Shown: positions 9,592 through 17,028 of the stretch, piece after piece | Layout: each line of letters begins with the position of its first letter | Position numbering within the stretch: position 1 is the first letter of the stretch | From: Defluviitaleaceae bacterium | Lineage (GTDB): Bacteria > Bacillota > Clostridia > Lachnospirales > WQUN01 | NCBI GenBank assembly: GCA_009780585.1 | Contig: WQZS01000006.1 | Location: 60,470-124,469 of the forward strand | Direction of reading: 5' to 3' | Length of the DNA stretch: 64,000 nt | Notes under the pieces: generated by a model | Databases searched by the model: none | Seen by the model: only the letters and a program-made list of their open reading frames with translations | What the model was told of the DNA's origin: nothing | Program-made: the position numbers and the translations under genes

Positions 9592-10218
9592 CTATTTTAA
9601 CGTAATCGGGAAAAAGTAATCGCCGTAACCCTTCGCGTACCAATAGGGGTTATGGCTCCAAACGTTTTTAAGCAGCTCTTCCCGGTTGATCCCGCGGGCG
9701 GCGATGATTTGGTCGAGTATGGCGATGTCAGCCTTGTCCTTATCACGCATTTTCCACTCGGGGCTGATCAGGCGGACGTTGTTCTTAAGCGTGTACGCCA
9801 TTTCGATGCCGAAAGTGTAAGCCTTGGCGCCGTAGAAGTCGTGCGGCTCCTTATCCATCCAATCGAAGGGGAAAAATACCGTGCCGCGCGGCCCCGCGTG
9901 GTACCAATGGGCGATGCCGTCCACGTTCCGTACGGAATTGAACGTGGCGAGGGCGTCGCCTTTTTTGATGGTCAGCATCCAAAAGTCGGGGAAGTATTGC
10001 GTTTGATAGCCCAGCGTTTCGTATCGGTTGATGAGTTCGGTGATATTTTCGTCCAGGTTTTCGATAAAACAGTCGAGGTCGCCGTGCTCCCGCGTGAAAG
10101 AGCCGTTAAGGATGTCAACGGCAATACCGCCCCAAATGTACGTCTTGATCCCCAGCTTTTCGGACACGGCGTAAATGTCCTTCAGCTTGTCGATGAACTT
10201 TTGGTTTTGGTCAATCAT
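9592..10218 (-). CDS. Nucleotidyltransferase-fold protein (lincosamide/aminoglycoside nucleotidyltransferase-like)
   Basis: The N-terminal half contains TYIWGGIAVDILNGSF followed by REHGDLDCFI, the Gly-Gly plus paired-aspartate pattern of small nucleotidyltransferases such as AadB and Lnu enzymes. These transfer AMP to small molecules; many chromosomal relatives have no known substrate. The C-terminal half (HDFYGAKAYTFGIEMAYTLKN and the DKADIAILDQII helix) matches the accessory part of this group. A GGAGGT SD precedes ATG 10218, and the start overlaps the acetylesterase gene by eight bases, so it is the second gene of that unit. Resistance function is possible but not shown. Confidence 0.72.
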   Translation of the reverse strand: MIDQNQKFIDKLKDIYAVSEKLGIKTYIWGGIAVDILNGSFTREHGDLDCFIENLDENITELINRYETLGYQTQYFPDFWMLTIKKGDALATFNSVRNVDGIAHWYHAGPRGTVFFPFDWMDKEPHDFYGAKAYTFGIEMAYTLKNNVRLISPEWKMRDKDKADIAILDQIIAARGINREELLKNVWSHNPYWYAKGYGDYFFPITLK

Positions 10219-12013
10219 GGCTTACCTCCATTTCAAAGGGCGGCGCGGGTAGGTTATGCGCGTTGTAAAGCGTTACCGAAGGGTAATCCGACCAACCGAA
10301 GCGGACGCGCTCCACTTGCGGCACCTTAACGGCGCCGCGTGAACCCGCCGCGTCGGCCACTAACGTTTGGCTCTCCACGGTCGCGTACAAACGGTGCGCT
10401 TCTCCGTCGAAGTACACCAATTCAATCAGCGGGCGGCCGCCTTTCGCCCACAAGCCCTGCGCATTATCAAAACGGAGCGTAAAACGGTCGCCATCCTGCG
10501 TAACGCGTGAAATGACGGGACCGTTTGCGGGGATGTCATTGCCGTACACCATTTTCCTTGCGTGCAGCGCGAGGCGTTCCCCGACGGTTTTTTTGTTTAG
10601 GGGATGGATGTCGTATTCCTCGCCGCAATCGATGGCTACAGCCATGGCGGTATTGGGTATGGAAAGGCATTGCCGCTGCGCCTCGCGTAATTTCGGCCAA
10701 ATTTCGCTGACCTCGACGGAGCAATTTACGTCCAAATAACTTGCGAGCTGAGTAAAGATAACGGGGAGGTTTTCGCCGCACCGTTTGCGTAACAGCTCAA
10801 CGAAGTGACTGAACAGCTCCTTGTACGTATGCGGCGCGCCGACGTTGGATTCCCCTTGGTAAAAGATCACGCCGTCGGGTTGGATACCCAGCACGGGGGC
10901 CAGCATGTAATTATAGACACAGCAAGGATGCGTATAAAACCACGGCGAACCTTCGAGCGGGGGCATTTCCTCGCTTGCGCGGCATTGCCAATAACCGCTC
11001 AAATCAATGCTGCCGCCGGGGAATGACAGGGCGTATTTTTTGTTCGGGATAAACTTCGGTTTTTGCGCGTTTCCGATTAAGCGAAGGAGGATCTCGTTTT
11101 CGCCTTCCCGCAGGGTACCCTCGGGCAATACGCACATACCGGGTAAGTATTGGCCGGAGTTATCGACGGATTGTATTTCAATACCGTTAATATAAGCGGT
11201 CACGCGGTTGACCGCCATCCCCAAATCCAGCGTTACGGGGGAAGGGGGGAGCGTGTCCAAGCGGATTGTTTTGCGGTATTCCGCCGCGCCGTGGGTTAAG
11301 CCCGTATCGTCAAGTAATACGCGGCTTGAAAAAGGTTTACCATTATCATCAAAAATAAGTTTTTCGTTCCATTCGCGGGCGTTGTCTTCGTAGCTTTTTT
11401 GCAACCGCTCGATGTACCCGGGGGCGCGGACGGTTTCCAGCCGTTCATATAAGTCGGGGTAATTACGCACGATTTCCTCCGGAAGCCACGCCTCAACGGA
11501 CGTACCCCCCATCGCTACATTAAATAAGCCGACGGGAACGTCCCCGTCTTCCAATAATCCCCGCGCAAAAAAATAAGGCACGGCGTACGAATGGCGCAAG
11601 GCGTCACCCGTCATGGTGTGCCATTGGCCGTTTACGCTTCGTGCCGGACCGTCGAACTTCATGCCCCGCTCCGCTTGGAATACGCGGATGCGCGGGTCTT
11701 CTTTTATATGCTCGCCGAGCAGCGGCTTTACGTAGCTGAGCGGCCAATCCATGTTCGATTGCCCGCAGCACAACCACAACCGCCCGATGTAAACATCGTT
11801 GATTACGTGGTCGTTTATCCGCATCGTATGGGGCCCGCCGTATTCGCTGAAGGTGAGGTTGAACTCGAATCGCCCGTTTTCGTCGGAAATAATTTCGATG
11901 GATTCCCCCAAAATTAATAACGTGACCTTGCTGTCCGGTTCGGTTGTCCCCCAAATACGCGCGCGTTTACCGATAACCATCCCGTCGCTGAAGAAAGAAG
12001 GCAGCGTAATCAT
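10211..12013 (-). CDS. Sialate O-acetylesterase-like SGNH hydrolase
   Basis: Removes O-acetyl groups from sialic acid or other glycans. A beta-sandwich N-domain leads to block I LCCGQSNM with the nucleophilic serine, then NVAMGGTSVEAWLPEE, a beta-galactosidase-like jelly-roll insert (about 200-310) and GVIFYQGESN. The His near the C-terminus (DIHPLNKKTVGERLA) completes the triad. Length 600 is normal for the two-domain family. No signal peptide is seen, so the enzyme is probably cytoplasmic and acts on imported acetylated sugars. AAAGGAG SD lies eight bases before the ATG. A palindrome covers its promoter (see 12030-12057). Confidence 0.88.
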   Translation of the reverse strand: MITLPSFFSDGMVIGKRARIWGTTEPDSKVTLLILGESIEIISDENGRFEFNLTFSEYGGPHTMRINDHVINDVYIGRLWLCCGQSNMDWPLSYVKPLLGEHIKEDPRIRVFQAERGMKFDGPARSVNGQWHTMTGDALRHSYAVPYFFARGLLEDGDVPVGLFNVAMGGTSVEAWLPEEIVRNYPDLYERLETVRAPGYIERLQKSYEDNAREWNEKLIFDDNGKPFSSRVLLDDTGLTHGAAEYRKTIRLDTLPPSPVTLDLGMAVNRVTAYINGIEIQSVDNSGQYLPGMCVLPEGTLREGENEILLRLIGNAQKPKFIPNKKYALSFPGGSIDLSGYWQCRASEEMPPLEGSPWFYTHPCCVYNYMLAPVLGIQPDGVIFYQGESNVGAPHTYKELFSHFVELLRKRCGENLPVIFTQLASYLDVNCSVEVSEIWPKLREAQRQCLSIPNTAMAVAIDCGEEYDIHPLNKKTVGERLALHARKMVYGNDIPANGPVISRVTQDGDRFTLRFDNAQGLWAKGGRPLIELVYFDGEAHRLYATVESQTLVADAAGSRGAVKVPQVERVRFGWSDYPSVTLYNAHNLPAPPFEMEVSHD

Positions 12014-12029
12014 GCGTTTCGCTCCTTTT

Positions 12030-12057
12030 CATGTGATCGCGCGTATATTATCACATG
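12030..12057. promoter_or_regulatory. Operator-like palindrome over the acetylesterase promoter
   Basis: Perfect eight-base arms CATGTGAT and ATCACATG are separated by 12 bases. The right arm overlaps the candidate minus-strand -10 box at 12047-12052. The arrangement fits a repressor or regulator site for the esterase/nucleotidyltransferase unit. No regulator gene is adjacent. Confidence 0.5.
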
Positions 12058-12075
12058 GATAATGCCGCGTGGCAA
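12047..12075 (-). promoter_or_regulatory. Candidate sigma-A promoter for the acetylesterase unit
   Basis: On the minus strand, TTGCCA (12075-12070) is followed after exactly 17 bases by GATAAT (12052-12047), about 34 bases before the ATG at 12013. Confidence 0.5.
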
Positions 12076-12078
12076 CAT

Positions 12079-12107
12079 TTGCCTTGTACAGGAATTCTAC
12101 TTATAAT
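12079..12107 (+). promoter_or_regulatory. Strong candidate sigma-A promoter for the mutase/rhaA run
   Basis: TTGCCT at 12079-12084 and a perfect TATAAT at 12102-12107 are separated by 17 bases. It would drive the small membrane protein, phospho-sugar mutase, GT4 and rhaA. It sits back to back with the acetylesterase promoter. Confidence 0.7.
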
Positions 12108-12146
12108 ACGGGTTGCATAAATTATATATACGGGAGGGACTACCCT

Positions 12147-12608
12147 TTGGGCATTTGGGACTGGGCGATAATCGCCGCCGTGGTGTTGGTCGTTATCGTC
12201 GCCGCGCTCTATTTCCTAAATAGATGGGCGGGTAAAAGGATGGCCACGCAGAACGAAATGGTGGAAAAGCACAAGCAAACCGTAACGATCTATGTCATCG
12301 ATAAAAAGAAGGACAAAGTCACCAACGCCAACTTACCCAAGGCGATGGCGAGCCAAATACCGCGCATGGGGCGTATGATGAAAATGCCGCTGGTCAAGGC
12401 CAAGGTCGGCAAGGACATCATGACCTTGATGTGCGATAATAAGGTATTCCCCGCGTTGCCCGTGAAGAAAAACGTCACGGTCGAAATGGCGGGGATTTAT
12501 ATCGTGGGCATGAAAGGCATGAAAACGAAATCGGAGCTGGCCGCAAGCCGCGGTAAAACGGTAAGTTCAAGCGGGTTGTCGGGTTTGCTTGCGCGGTTTA
12601 GGAGGTAA
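12147..12608 (+). CDS. Small membrane-anchored protein, function unknown
   Basis: About 153 residues from a TTG start at 12147, chosen because the strong SD GGGAGGG (12132-12138) is eight bases upstream; starts further upstream lack one. A single transmembrane helix follows the first few residues (IWDWAII... to about residue 25), then a basic cytoplasmic or surface domain containing KKKDKVTNANLPKA, MGRMMKMPLVKAKVGKD and VFPALPVKKNVTVEM. It lies two bases before the phospho-sugar mutase gene and shares its promoter. I do not recognise the family. Confidence 0.7.
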   Translation: MGIWDWAIIAAVVLVVIVAALYFLNRWAGKRMATQNEMVEKHKQTVTIYVIDKKKDKVTNANLPKAMASQIPRMGRMMKMPLVKAKVGKDIMTLMCDNKVFPALPVKKNVTVEMAGIYIVGMKGMKTKSELAASRGKTVSSSGLSGLLARFRR

Positions 12609-12610
12609 AT

Positions 12611-14344
12611 ATGGATTATCGTACCGTTTATGAAAAATGGCTAGCCGATCCGGTCATCGATGCCGCAACCAAAGCGGAATTGGAAGCCCTCGCGGGTAAC
12701 GACGCGGAGATACAGGATCGCTTCTTTAAGGAGTTGGAATTCGGCACGGGCGGGATGCGCGGCGTGCTGGGCGCGGGGACGAACCGCTTGAATATCTATA
12801 CCATCCGCAAAGCCACGCAAGGCTTGGCCAATTATATATTGGCCTCCGATGTTTATACGCCCGATATGGTCCGCGGCAAAGCCGCGTCATTGAGCGTCGT
12901 CATCGCGCACGACTGCCGCCGCATGTCGCCGGAATTTTCACAGGAGGCGGCGTTGGTGCTTAACGCTAACGGGATCAAGACCTACGTATTCGATTCGCTC
13001 CGCCCCACGCCGCTGCTCAGCTTCGCGGTGCGGGAATTGGGGTGCGAGGCGGGTATCGTGGTCACGGCTTCGCACAATCCGCCGGAATATAACGGCTACA
13101 AGGTATATTGGGCGGACGGCGGGCAATGCCCCTATCCGCGGGATGAAGCCATTATCGCGGAGGTAAACAAAATCACCGACTTTTCCATGATAAAAACGAT
13201 GCCGCTGGAAGGAGCCGAAACGGCCGGATTGTATCGTATCGCCCCGCCCGAAGTGGACGACGCGTTTATCGGCCATGTCATTTCCTGCTGTCAAAACCCC
13301 GCGCTCATCCCCCAATCGGATATAAAAATCGTCTTCACCCCCCTGCACGGCGCGGGTAATATCAGCGTCCAACGGGCGTTGAGGGAAACGGGCTTTAAGC
13401 ATGTTTACGTCGTGCCCGAACAGGAAGCTCCCGACGGCAATTTCCCCACCGTAGACTACCCCAACCCCGAAGACAAAAAAGCCTTCGCGCTCGCGCTAGA
13501 ATTGGCGAAGCAAAAGGATGCCGACATCGTCGTCGCCACCGACCCCGACTGCGACCGCGTAGGCGTGGCGGTCAAGCATGAAGGCGATTATATCCTGTTA
13601 ACGGGCAACCAAACGGGCGTTATCCTAACGGAATACATCCTTTCGCAAATGAAAGCGAAGGGTACGCTGCCCCCCAACGCCGCGATCATCTCCACGATCG
13701 TGTCCACGGACATGACCCGCGCCGTCGCAAGGGAATACGGCGCGGAATACATGGAAGTCCTTACGGGGTTCAAATACATCGGGGAAAAGATCAAGGAGTT
13801 TGAGGAAAGCGGCTCGCACACGTATATCATAGGCTTCGAGGAAAGCTACGGCTACTTGACAGGTACCTACGCCCGCGACAAGGATGCCGTGGCGGCCACG
13901 CTGCTGGCGTGCGAAGCGGCGGCGTATTACCGTACGCAAGGGTTTAACCTGTACGAAGCGTTGCAAAAATTATATGAAAAATACGGCGAATACCGCGAAT
14001 CCGTGGAATCCATCACCATGAAGGGCGTCGCGGGCTTGCAGGATATCAAACGGATCATGTCCTCCCTGCGTAAAACCCCGCCCGCCGAATTGGGCGGCGC
14101 GAAGGTCATCGAAGTACGCGATTACCAAAGCGGCGTGGTTCTTAATACGGCCAACAACGCGGTACTGGTAACGAACCTTCCCGCGTCCGACGTGCTGTAC
14201 TACGCGATGGAAGACGGCGCGTGGACGTGCGTCCGCCCCTCCGGCACCGAACCGAAGATCAAACTCTACTTCGGCGTTAACGGCGGCGGTGACGCGAAAT
14301 TAGCGCGGCTGGCCAAGGATATGAAGGAAGCCGCGGGCGCGTAA
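12611..14344 (+). CDS. Phosphoglucomutase/phosphomannomutase family enzyme
   Basis: Interconverts hexose 1- and 6-phosphates (or acts on pentose phosphates). Alpha-D-phosphohexomutase motifs are seen: FGTGGMRG, the catalytic TASHNP with phospho-serine Ser154, the metal loop DPDCDRVGVA, the sugar-binding GFEESYGYL and the phosphate-binding RPSGTEPKIK. At 577 residues it is the long PgcA/PgmB-type form. GGAGG SD lies five bases before the ATG. It supplies activated sugars, which fits the GT4 gene that follows six bases later. Confidence 0.92.
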   Translation: MDYRTVYEKWLADPVIDAATKAELEALAGNDAEIQDRFFKELEFGTGGMRGVLGAGTNRLNIYTIRKATQGLANYILASDVYTPDMVRGKAASLSVVIAHDCRRMSPEFSQEAALVLNANGIKTYVFDSLRPTPLLSFAVRELGCEAGIVVTASHNPPEYNGYKVYWADGGQCPYPRDEAIIAEVNKITDFSMIKTMPLEGAETAGLYRIAPPEVDDAFIGHVISCCQNPALIPQSDIKIVFTPLHGAGNISVQRALRETGFKHVYVVPEQEAPDGNFPTVDYPNPEDKKAFALALELAKQKDADIVVATDPDCDRVGVAVKHEGDYILLTGNQTGVILTEYILSQMKAKGTLPPNAAIISTIVSTDMTRAVAREYGAEYMEVLTGFKYIGEKIKEFEESGSHTYIIGFEESYGYLTGTYARDKDAVAATLLACEAAAYYRTQGFNLYEALQKLYEKYGEYRESVESITMKGVAGLQDIKRIMSSLRKTPPAELGGAKVIEVRDYQSGVVLNTANNAVLVTNLPASDVLYYAMEDGAWTCVRPSGTEPKIKLYFGVNGGGDAKLARLAKDMKEAAGA

Positions 14345-14349
14345 ATCGG

Positions 14350-15516
14350 ATGAACATCGGTTTGTTCACCGATATGTATTACCCGCGCATCAGCGGGGTG
14401 GTGACGAGCGCGCAAATCCTGGAAAAACAACTGACCCAACTGGGGCACAAGGTATATATCTTTACGACGTCGGACCCGCAAGCGCACCGCTTCGAGCCGC
14501 GTACGTACCGATTGCCTTCGGTGCCCCTTTTTTTGGCCAAGGATACCCACCGCATGGCGGTTTATTACCCGCCGAAGCTGTTCTTTAAGATTCGCAGGCT
14601 TAAGCTCGACGTGGTGCATACCTATACGGAATTTTCCCTGGGCTTTTACGGTAAGTTGATATCACAGCTTTTTCACATCCCCATGGTGCATACTTATCAC
14701 ACCATGTATGAAGATTATCTGCATTATATCCCCGGCGGGCAATTTATCGGCAAAAAAGGAGCGCAGTACTTGTCGCGCCTTTTTTGCAATGGGGCGGATT
14801 TCGTGATCGCCCCGTCGGCGGCTACCCACGAATACCTGCGCGGTATCGGCGTTAGCCGTCCGATCAGGACGATACCGACGGGGATTGATTTCGCGCCGTT
14901 TGACCCGGTGAATTTTTCCGCCAGGGAAATGGCGAAAGCGCGCGCGGAAGCGGGGCTCGCCCCGAGCGATAAGGTCGTAGTCGTTATCGGGCGCGTGGCG
15001 CGGGAGAAAAGCATCCACGTCCTCATCGCCATGATGCCGAAATTATTGCTGCGTGTACCCGCGGCGAAGCTGCTGATCGTAGGTGACGGCCCCGCCCGCG
15101 CGGAGCTTGAGCAACAGGCCGTTGCGCTGGGCGTTTCCCACGCGGTACGCTTCGCGGGGTTTAAGCCCTGGGCCGAAATCGCCAAGTATTATCAGCTCGG
15201 CCATGTATTCGCCACGGCGTCCACTTCCGAAACCCAAGGGCTGACCTACGCCGAAGCAATGGCCGCGCGTATTCCCGTGGTGATCAAAAAAGCCCCGGCA
15301 CTTGGGGGATTGGTTAAGCACATGGAAACGGGATTTATTTTCGAGCACGACGATGAAGCGGCGGACATCATCGCCCGCGTGTTGACCGACACGGCCCTGG
15401 CGCGCCGTGCCGCGCTTAACGCCTACGCAGCGGTGCAGCCCTTATCGGCGGAAGTATTCGGGTTGGAATTGGAAGCGGTATATAAGGAAATCGCCATACG
15501 GGAGGGAACGAAATGA
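14350..15516 (+). CDS. GT4 family glycosyltransferase
   Basis: GT-B fold enzyme that moves a sugar from a nucleotide-sugar to an acceptor, likely a lipid or glycolipid. N-terminal FTDMYYPRISGVVTS is typical of the diglucosyl/digalactosyl-diacylglycerol synthase and MgtA group. VVIGRVAREKSIHVLI marks the start of the donor domain, and STSETQGLTYAEAMAARIPVV is the EX7E-type donor site. Length 388 is normal. The SD is weak, so translation may depend on the mutase gene upstream. It overlaps rhaA by four bases. A glycolipid synthase role is the best guess, not proven. Confidence 0.85.
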   Translation: MNIGLFTDMYYPRISGVVTSAQILEKQLTQLGHKVYIFTTSDPQAHRFEPRTYRLPSVPLFLAKDTHRMAVYYPPKLFFKIRRLKLDVVHTYTEFSLGFYGKLISQLFHIPMVHTYHTMYEDYLHYIPGGQFIGKKGAQYLSRLFCNGADFVIAPSAATHEYLRGIGVSRPIRTIPTGIDFAPFDPVNFSAREMAKARAEAGLAPSDKVVVVIGRVAREKSIHVLIAMMPKLLLRVPAAKLLIVGDGPARAELEQQAVALGVSHAVRFAGFKPWAEIAKYYQLGHVFATASTSETQGLTYAEAMAARIPVVIKKAPALGGLVKHMETGFIFEHDDEAADIIARVLTDTALARRAALNAYAAVQPLSAEVFGLELEAVYKEIAIREGTK

Positions 15517-16742
15517 AGGCATATAAAAATATTGGTGTTAACGTTAACGCCGCGATGGGAACGCTCGCGCAAATCCCCATTTCCATCCATTGCTGGCAAG
15601 GGGACGATGTTACGGGCTTCGACTACGGCGGGGCGGCGCTTGGGGGCGGCATACAGGCTACGGGTAATTATCCGGGCAAAGCGCGTACCTTTGAAGAATT
15701 GACCGCCGACTTCGCGATGGCTTGCTCCTTCATACCGGGCAGGAAGCGGATAAACCTGCACGCAAGCTACGCGGTATTCGAAGAAGGCGAAATACCCGAC
15801 CGGGGCGCGGTCGAATACCGTCATTTTAAGCCGTGGGTAACCTTCGCGCGGGAGCAAGGCATCGGCATCGATTTTAACCCCACCTGCTTCGGCCACGAAA
15901 AAGTAAAGGATGGCCTAACGCTGTCAAGCCCCGACGAAGCGACCCACCGCTTTTGGATCGACCATTGTATCCGAAGCCGCAAGATCGCAAGCGAAATCGG
16001 CGAGGCGTTAAACGACGATGTGTTATGCAACCTGTGGATCCCCGACGGTTATAAAAACATCCCCGCCGACCGCATGTCGCCCCGTTTGCGTTTGAAGGAT
16101 TCGCTGGACGCAATCTTCGCCGAACCGTTGCCCCGCGTCATCGATTGCGTGGAAAGCAAGGTCTTCGGCATCGGCCTGGAAAGCTACACCGTCGGGTCCA
16201 ACGAATTCTACATTTCCTACGCCGCGCAAAAGCCGAGCGTTTACCCGCTCCTGGATAACGGCCACTTCCACCCCACCGAAGGCACGGCGGACAAGATCGC
16301 CGCGCTTCTATGCTTCTTCGATAAGCTCCCCTTGCACATCACCCGTCCCGTGCGGTGGGATTCGGACCATGTGCCGCTTTTTGACGACGAGGTGCGCGAG
16401 ATGTGCATGGAAATCGTGCGCAACGGCGCGATCGATAAGGTGCTGATCGGCCTCGACTTCTTTGACGCGTCGGTTAACCGCGTCGCCGCGTGGGTTGTGG
16501 GTACGCGAAATGTGCAAAAGGCATTGCTGTATGCCTTACTCATGCCGCATGACCGATTGAGGGAAGCGCAGGAAGCGGGGGACTTTACCGCGCTTATGGT
16601 CCTCATAGAGGAAATAAAAACGCTGCCCTTCGGCGAGGCGTGGGCAGCGTATTGTGACAGGCAAGGTACGGCGCGTGACGGGGAATGGCTGGCGAAGGTC
16701 AAGTCGTATGAAGCGGCGATAATTCCTCAACGACGCAGTTAA
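15513..16742 (+). CDS. rhaA: L-rhamnose isomerase
   Basis: Converts L-rhamnose to L-rhamnulose in the cytoplasm. Family signatures are strong: ISIHCWQGDDVTGFD, GGIQATGNYPGKART, RINLHASY, the metal-site DNGHFHPTE and HITRPVRWDSDHV. Length of 409 residues matches the family. It begins inside the GT4 stop (ATGA overlap). Unusually, rhamnulokinase and rhamnulose-phosphate aldolase genes are not in the window, so the pathway must be completed elsewhere or the enzyme works on another aldose such as L-mannose or D-allose, which relatives can isomerise. Its 3' end overlaps a small antisense gene by 44 bases. Confidence 0.93.
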   Translation: MKAYKNIGVNVNAAMGTLAQIPISIHCWQGDDVTGFDYGGAALGGGIQATGNYPGKARTFEELTADFAMACSFIPGRKRINLHASYAVFEEGEIPDRGAVEYRHFKPWVTFAREQGIGIDFNPTCFGHEKVKDGLTLSSPDEATHRFWIDHCIRSRKIASEIGEALNDDVLCNLWIPDGYKNIPADRMSPRLRLKDSLDAIFAEPLPRVIDCVESKVFGIGLESYTVGSNEFYISYAAQKPSVYPLLDNGHFHPTEGTADKIAALLCFFDKLPLHITRPVRWDSDHVPLFDDEVREMCMEIVRNGAIDKVLIGLDFFDASVNRVAAWVVGTRNVQKALLYALLMPHDRLREAQEAGDFTALMVLIEEIKTLPFGEAWAAYCDRQGTARDGEWLAKVKSYEAAIIPQRRS

Positions 16743-16953
16743 GCAAATCGTCGCGCTTGTGGCAGCCGCAGGCTTCGTCCTTGGAAAGCGCGGTCTTGGC
16801 GGCTACATACAGGCGGCCCGATGAAGCCCGATCGTCCAGCCACGCGCCCGCCGCGGCCTTGATTTCATTACACCCGCCGGTGCAGTCGGCTACGTTGATG
16901 CAGGACAGTTCCTCGGCGGCTTCGGTCAATCGGTCGTTCGCATGGTTGTCCAT
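16699..16953 (-). CDS. Small cysteine-containing protein, unknown
   Basis: 84 residues from ATG 16953, chosen because a GGAGGG SD lies five bases upstream. The protein is acidic at its N-terminus and has four Cys before residue 75 (SCINVADCTGGCN and ACGCH), plus one in the LLNCVVEEL tail, which could bind a metal. It overlaps the 3' end of rhaA in antisense, so its reality is less certain than its neighbours. Its SD lies in the 3' arm of a long inverted repeat (16954-17014), which may gate its translation. Same strand as, and 76 bases after, the hybrid kinase. Confidence 0.5.
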   Translation of the reverse strand: MDNHANDRLTEAAEELSCINVADCTGGCNEIKAAAGAWLDDRASSGRLYVAAKTALSKDEACGCHKRDDLLNCVVEELSPLHTT

Positions 16954-17014
16954 AAAAACCCTCCTGTTAGGCAAATGGTCATTGACAATAATTTGCTTCA
17001 TGGGAGGGTTTTTT
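16954..17014. terminator. Nested inverted repeat, likely bidirectional terminator or SD-masking hairpin
   Basis: Arms AAAAACCCTCC (16954-16964) and GGAGGGTTTTT (17003-17013) pair perfectly over 11 bases; inside them GCAAAT (16971) and ATTTGC (16991) pair again. A T-run ends the stem on both strands, so it can act as an intrinsic terminator for both the rhaA run and the kinase gene. On the minus strand the 3' arm is also the SD of the 84-residue gene. Confidence 0.6.
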
Positions 17015-17028
17015 ATACTTGGCGTATT

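Noticed and set aside
9652..10329. 225-codon plus-strand frame opposite the nucleotidyltransferase gene
   Set aside because: Antisense shadow without SD or motif.
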